Source of the DNA: a virus
Virus record (IMG/VR): IMGVR_UViG_3300042346_000188
Span: 17,116 to 81,115 of that record
Direction: 5' to 3' (one strand)
DNA: 64,000 nt
Shown here: piece after piece, positions 63,062 to 64,000 of the stretch
Numbering within the stretch: the stretch's first letter is position 1
Layout: each line of letters opens with the position of its first letter
Translations under genes and position numbers: made by a program
Notes under the pieces: generated by a model
Seen by the model: the letters and a program-made list of their open reading frames with translations, nothing else
The model's database searches: none
Told to the model about the DNA's origin: nothing

Positions 63062-63638
63062 GTCTAGAATAAATGTAATAACAACAGATTTAATATCCGA
63101 TGCTGGTAATTCATTATGGTCATTGGTACAAGGTGAGCAACTTGAGTACCCAATTACAGTGGGTTTCTTAGGGCGTACTGACTTAGGCCATACATTTAGT
63201 GCTGTTGTTGCTGAAGGTTTAAACACAACAATCGGTAAGGATAAAATACCAACTGCAATAAGACCAAACGGTATTGTTACCACACTCTCCATTAGAAATC
63301 CAGTTAATAGAGATTTATGGAATGCTACCCTTGCTTACAATGCAGAGGAAATTGTTCTCTACAACAATAGCTATTACAGATTAACAACTGGTACATCTAG
63401 AGTAAACAGTACAACACCTGCTTTAGATAGTGCGTGGGCATTAACATCCCCTAATATTATTTACATTAGATTCCCCGAGACACTCGGGACAAATTGGTTA
63501 GTAGGCCCGTCAGTAAGCAAAGCTGCATATGGATTCTTCGAACTACAAGTTTCGGAGCCACCTGCGGTACTGTTTAAAAGAGTATGGAAACCTGTACGCG
63601 GAACTGTGGAGCTATTATTTAGTCCCACAGAATTATAG
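63054..63638 (+). CDS. Unknown protein, probably structural
   Basis: 194 aa. Contains a carbohydrate-binding-like segment (YNAEEIVLYNNSYYRLTTGT ... DSAWALTSP). CGGAGGAATA upstream. It lies after the large terminase, where head or decoration genes often begin. No firm family assignment. Confidence 0.6.
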   Translation: MARSRINVITTDLISDAGNSLWSLVQGEQLEYPITVGFLGRTDLGHTFSAVVAEGLNTTIGKDKIPTAIRPNGIVTTLSIRNPVNRDLWNATLAYNAEEIVLYNNSYYRLTTGTSRVNSTTPALDSAWALTSPNIIYIRFPETLGTNWLVGPSVSKAAYGFFELQVSEPPAVLFKRVWKPVRGTVELLFSPTEL

Positions 63639-64000
63639 TGTATGTTGTAACACCTCTTGAGAAGACAGTTAATGCAATCCTAGCAAAAACTACAACAATT
63701 TCAGCAGTAACACCCTCAATAACTAATATATTAGCTAATGTTTCAGTAACTTCAATAATAGCTTCAGGCGAGATTCAAGACTTAGTCTTTGCACCTGTAG
63801 TACCAATAACTGTCATTGATGGTAATACGATAGTTACACCTACATTAGCATACTCTCCTGTTTTAGAAAATATATCAAGCAGTATTAGTATGATGCCTTA
63901 CACGGCAAGTGCAGCTACTGTTTTACAATATGAACTAACAGGTGTCGAGAAAGCTCCTACTATTTTGTACTCATCGCTAGATGCAGAGTATGTTATGGAT
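63638..64000 (+). CDS. Unknown protein, truncated by the window end
   Basis: Open for 121 codons to the last base. A GTG start overlaps the previous stop (TAGTG): M/V-YVVTPLEKTVNAILAKTTT. Rich in Thr, Ser, Ile and Val, with strand-like repeats, so a structural beta-rich protein is likely. 3' end missing. Confidence 0.6.
   Translation, partial: MYVVTPLEKTVNAILAKTTTISAVTPSITNILANVSVTSIIASGEIQDLVFAPVVPITVIDGNTIVTPTLAYSPVLENISSSISMMPYTASAATVLQYELTGVEKAPTILYSSLDAEYVMD

Noticed and set aside
1-64000. CRISPR arrays, integrase/attachment sites, insertion sequences
   Set aside because: No regularly spaced repeats, recombinase motifs or transposase signatures were seen by eye.

Overview
The window is part of the genome of a lytic, long-tailed (siphovirus-type) bacteriophage. 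Every gene I can support lies on the + strand, mostly with 1-26 base overlaps at start/stop junctions. The DNA is AT-rich and Shine-Dalgarno sites are of the AAGGA/GGAG type. Together with the lambda-type tail frameshift and a class Ia ribonucleotide reductase, this suggests a proteobacterial host, but nothing in the sequence names it. No integrase, repressor, tRNA or CRISPR array was found.

Layout. (1) 1-35.6 kb, tail morphogenesis: tail terminator-like protein, two paralogous tail-tube proteins, tail assembly chaperones joined by a -1 frameshift on GGGAAAG, an HK97-gp10-like protein, a 4352-aa tape measure protein with an internal lytic transglycosylase, two minor tail proteins, a 3118-aa J-like central fibre, a 1271-aa collagen-like fibre with an S74 self-cleaving chaperone, a 1211-aa glycine-rich adhesin, an acetyltransferase-like protein, PhoH and a small holin-like protein, ending at a strong terminator. 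(2) 35.6-41.7 kb, early block: a GC-rich island, a repeated early promoter (three copies), an AcrVA2-like anti-CRISPR homologue as first gene, many tiny genes, two hammerhead ribozymes, and a T7-type single-subunit RNA polymerase. (3) 41.7-54.7 kb: SleB-like lysin, ssDNA-binding protein, DUF3310 protein, T7-type DNA polymerase, MazG-like enzyme, 5' nuclease, GIY-YIG-like nuclease, primase-helicase, NrdB, NrdA, DNA ligase and polynucleotide kinase. (4) 54.7-60.5 kb: small accessory genes, including a family built from a repeated ~55-aa module, a HIRAN protein, and an HNH-AP2 endonuclease next to a free AP2-like gene. (5) 60.5-64 kb: start of the packaging/structural genes (putative small and clear large terminase), running off the window.

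How it fits together. An identical 19-base motif (ACCCCGTTAAATTAACCCT, five copies) precedes the early, replication, accessory and packaging blocks. I infer that it is the promoter of the phage RNA polymerase. A different motif (TATCTTATATGAAGTACAAT, three copies) lies only ahead of the early genes and is probably read by the host polymerase. This resembles the temporal logic of T7, but in a siphovirus with a very long predicted tail. Two tandem copies of the 19-base motif flank a 63-base, 87% AT segment near 60.5 kb, which recalls the T7 primary origin.

The most unusual content is a pair of covarying hammerhead ribozymes that could cut the early messenger between genes. Others are the AcrVA2-like first early gene, a possible pseudoknot over the lysin ribosome binding site, GC-rich islands beside promoter motifs, and a leader peptide that looks like the relic of a duplicated gene.
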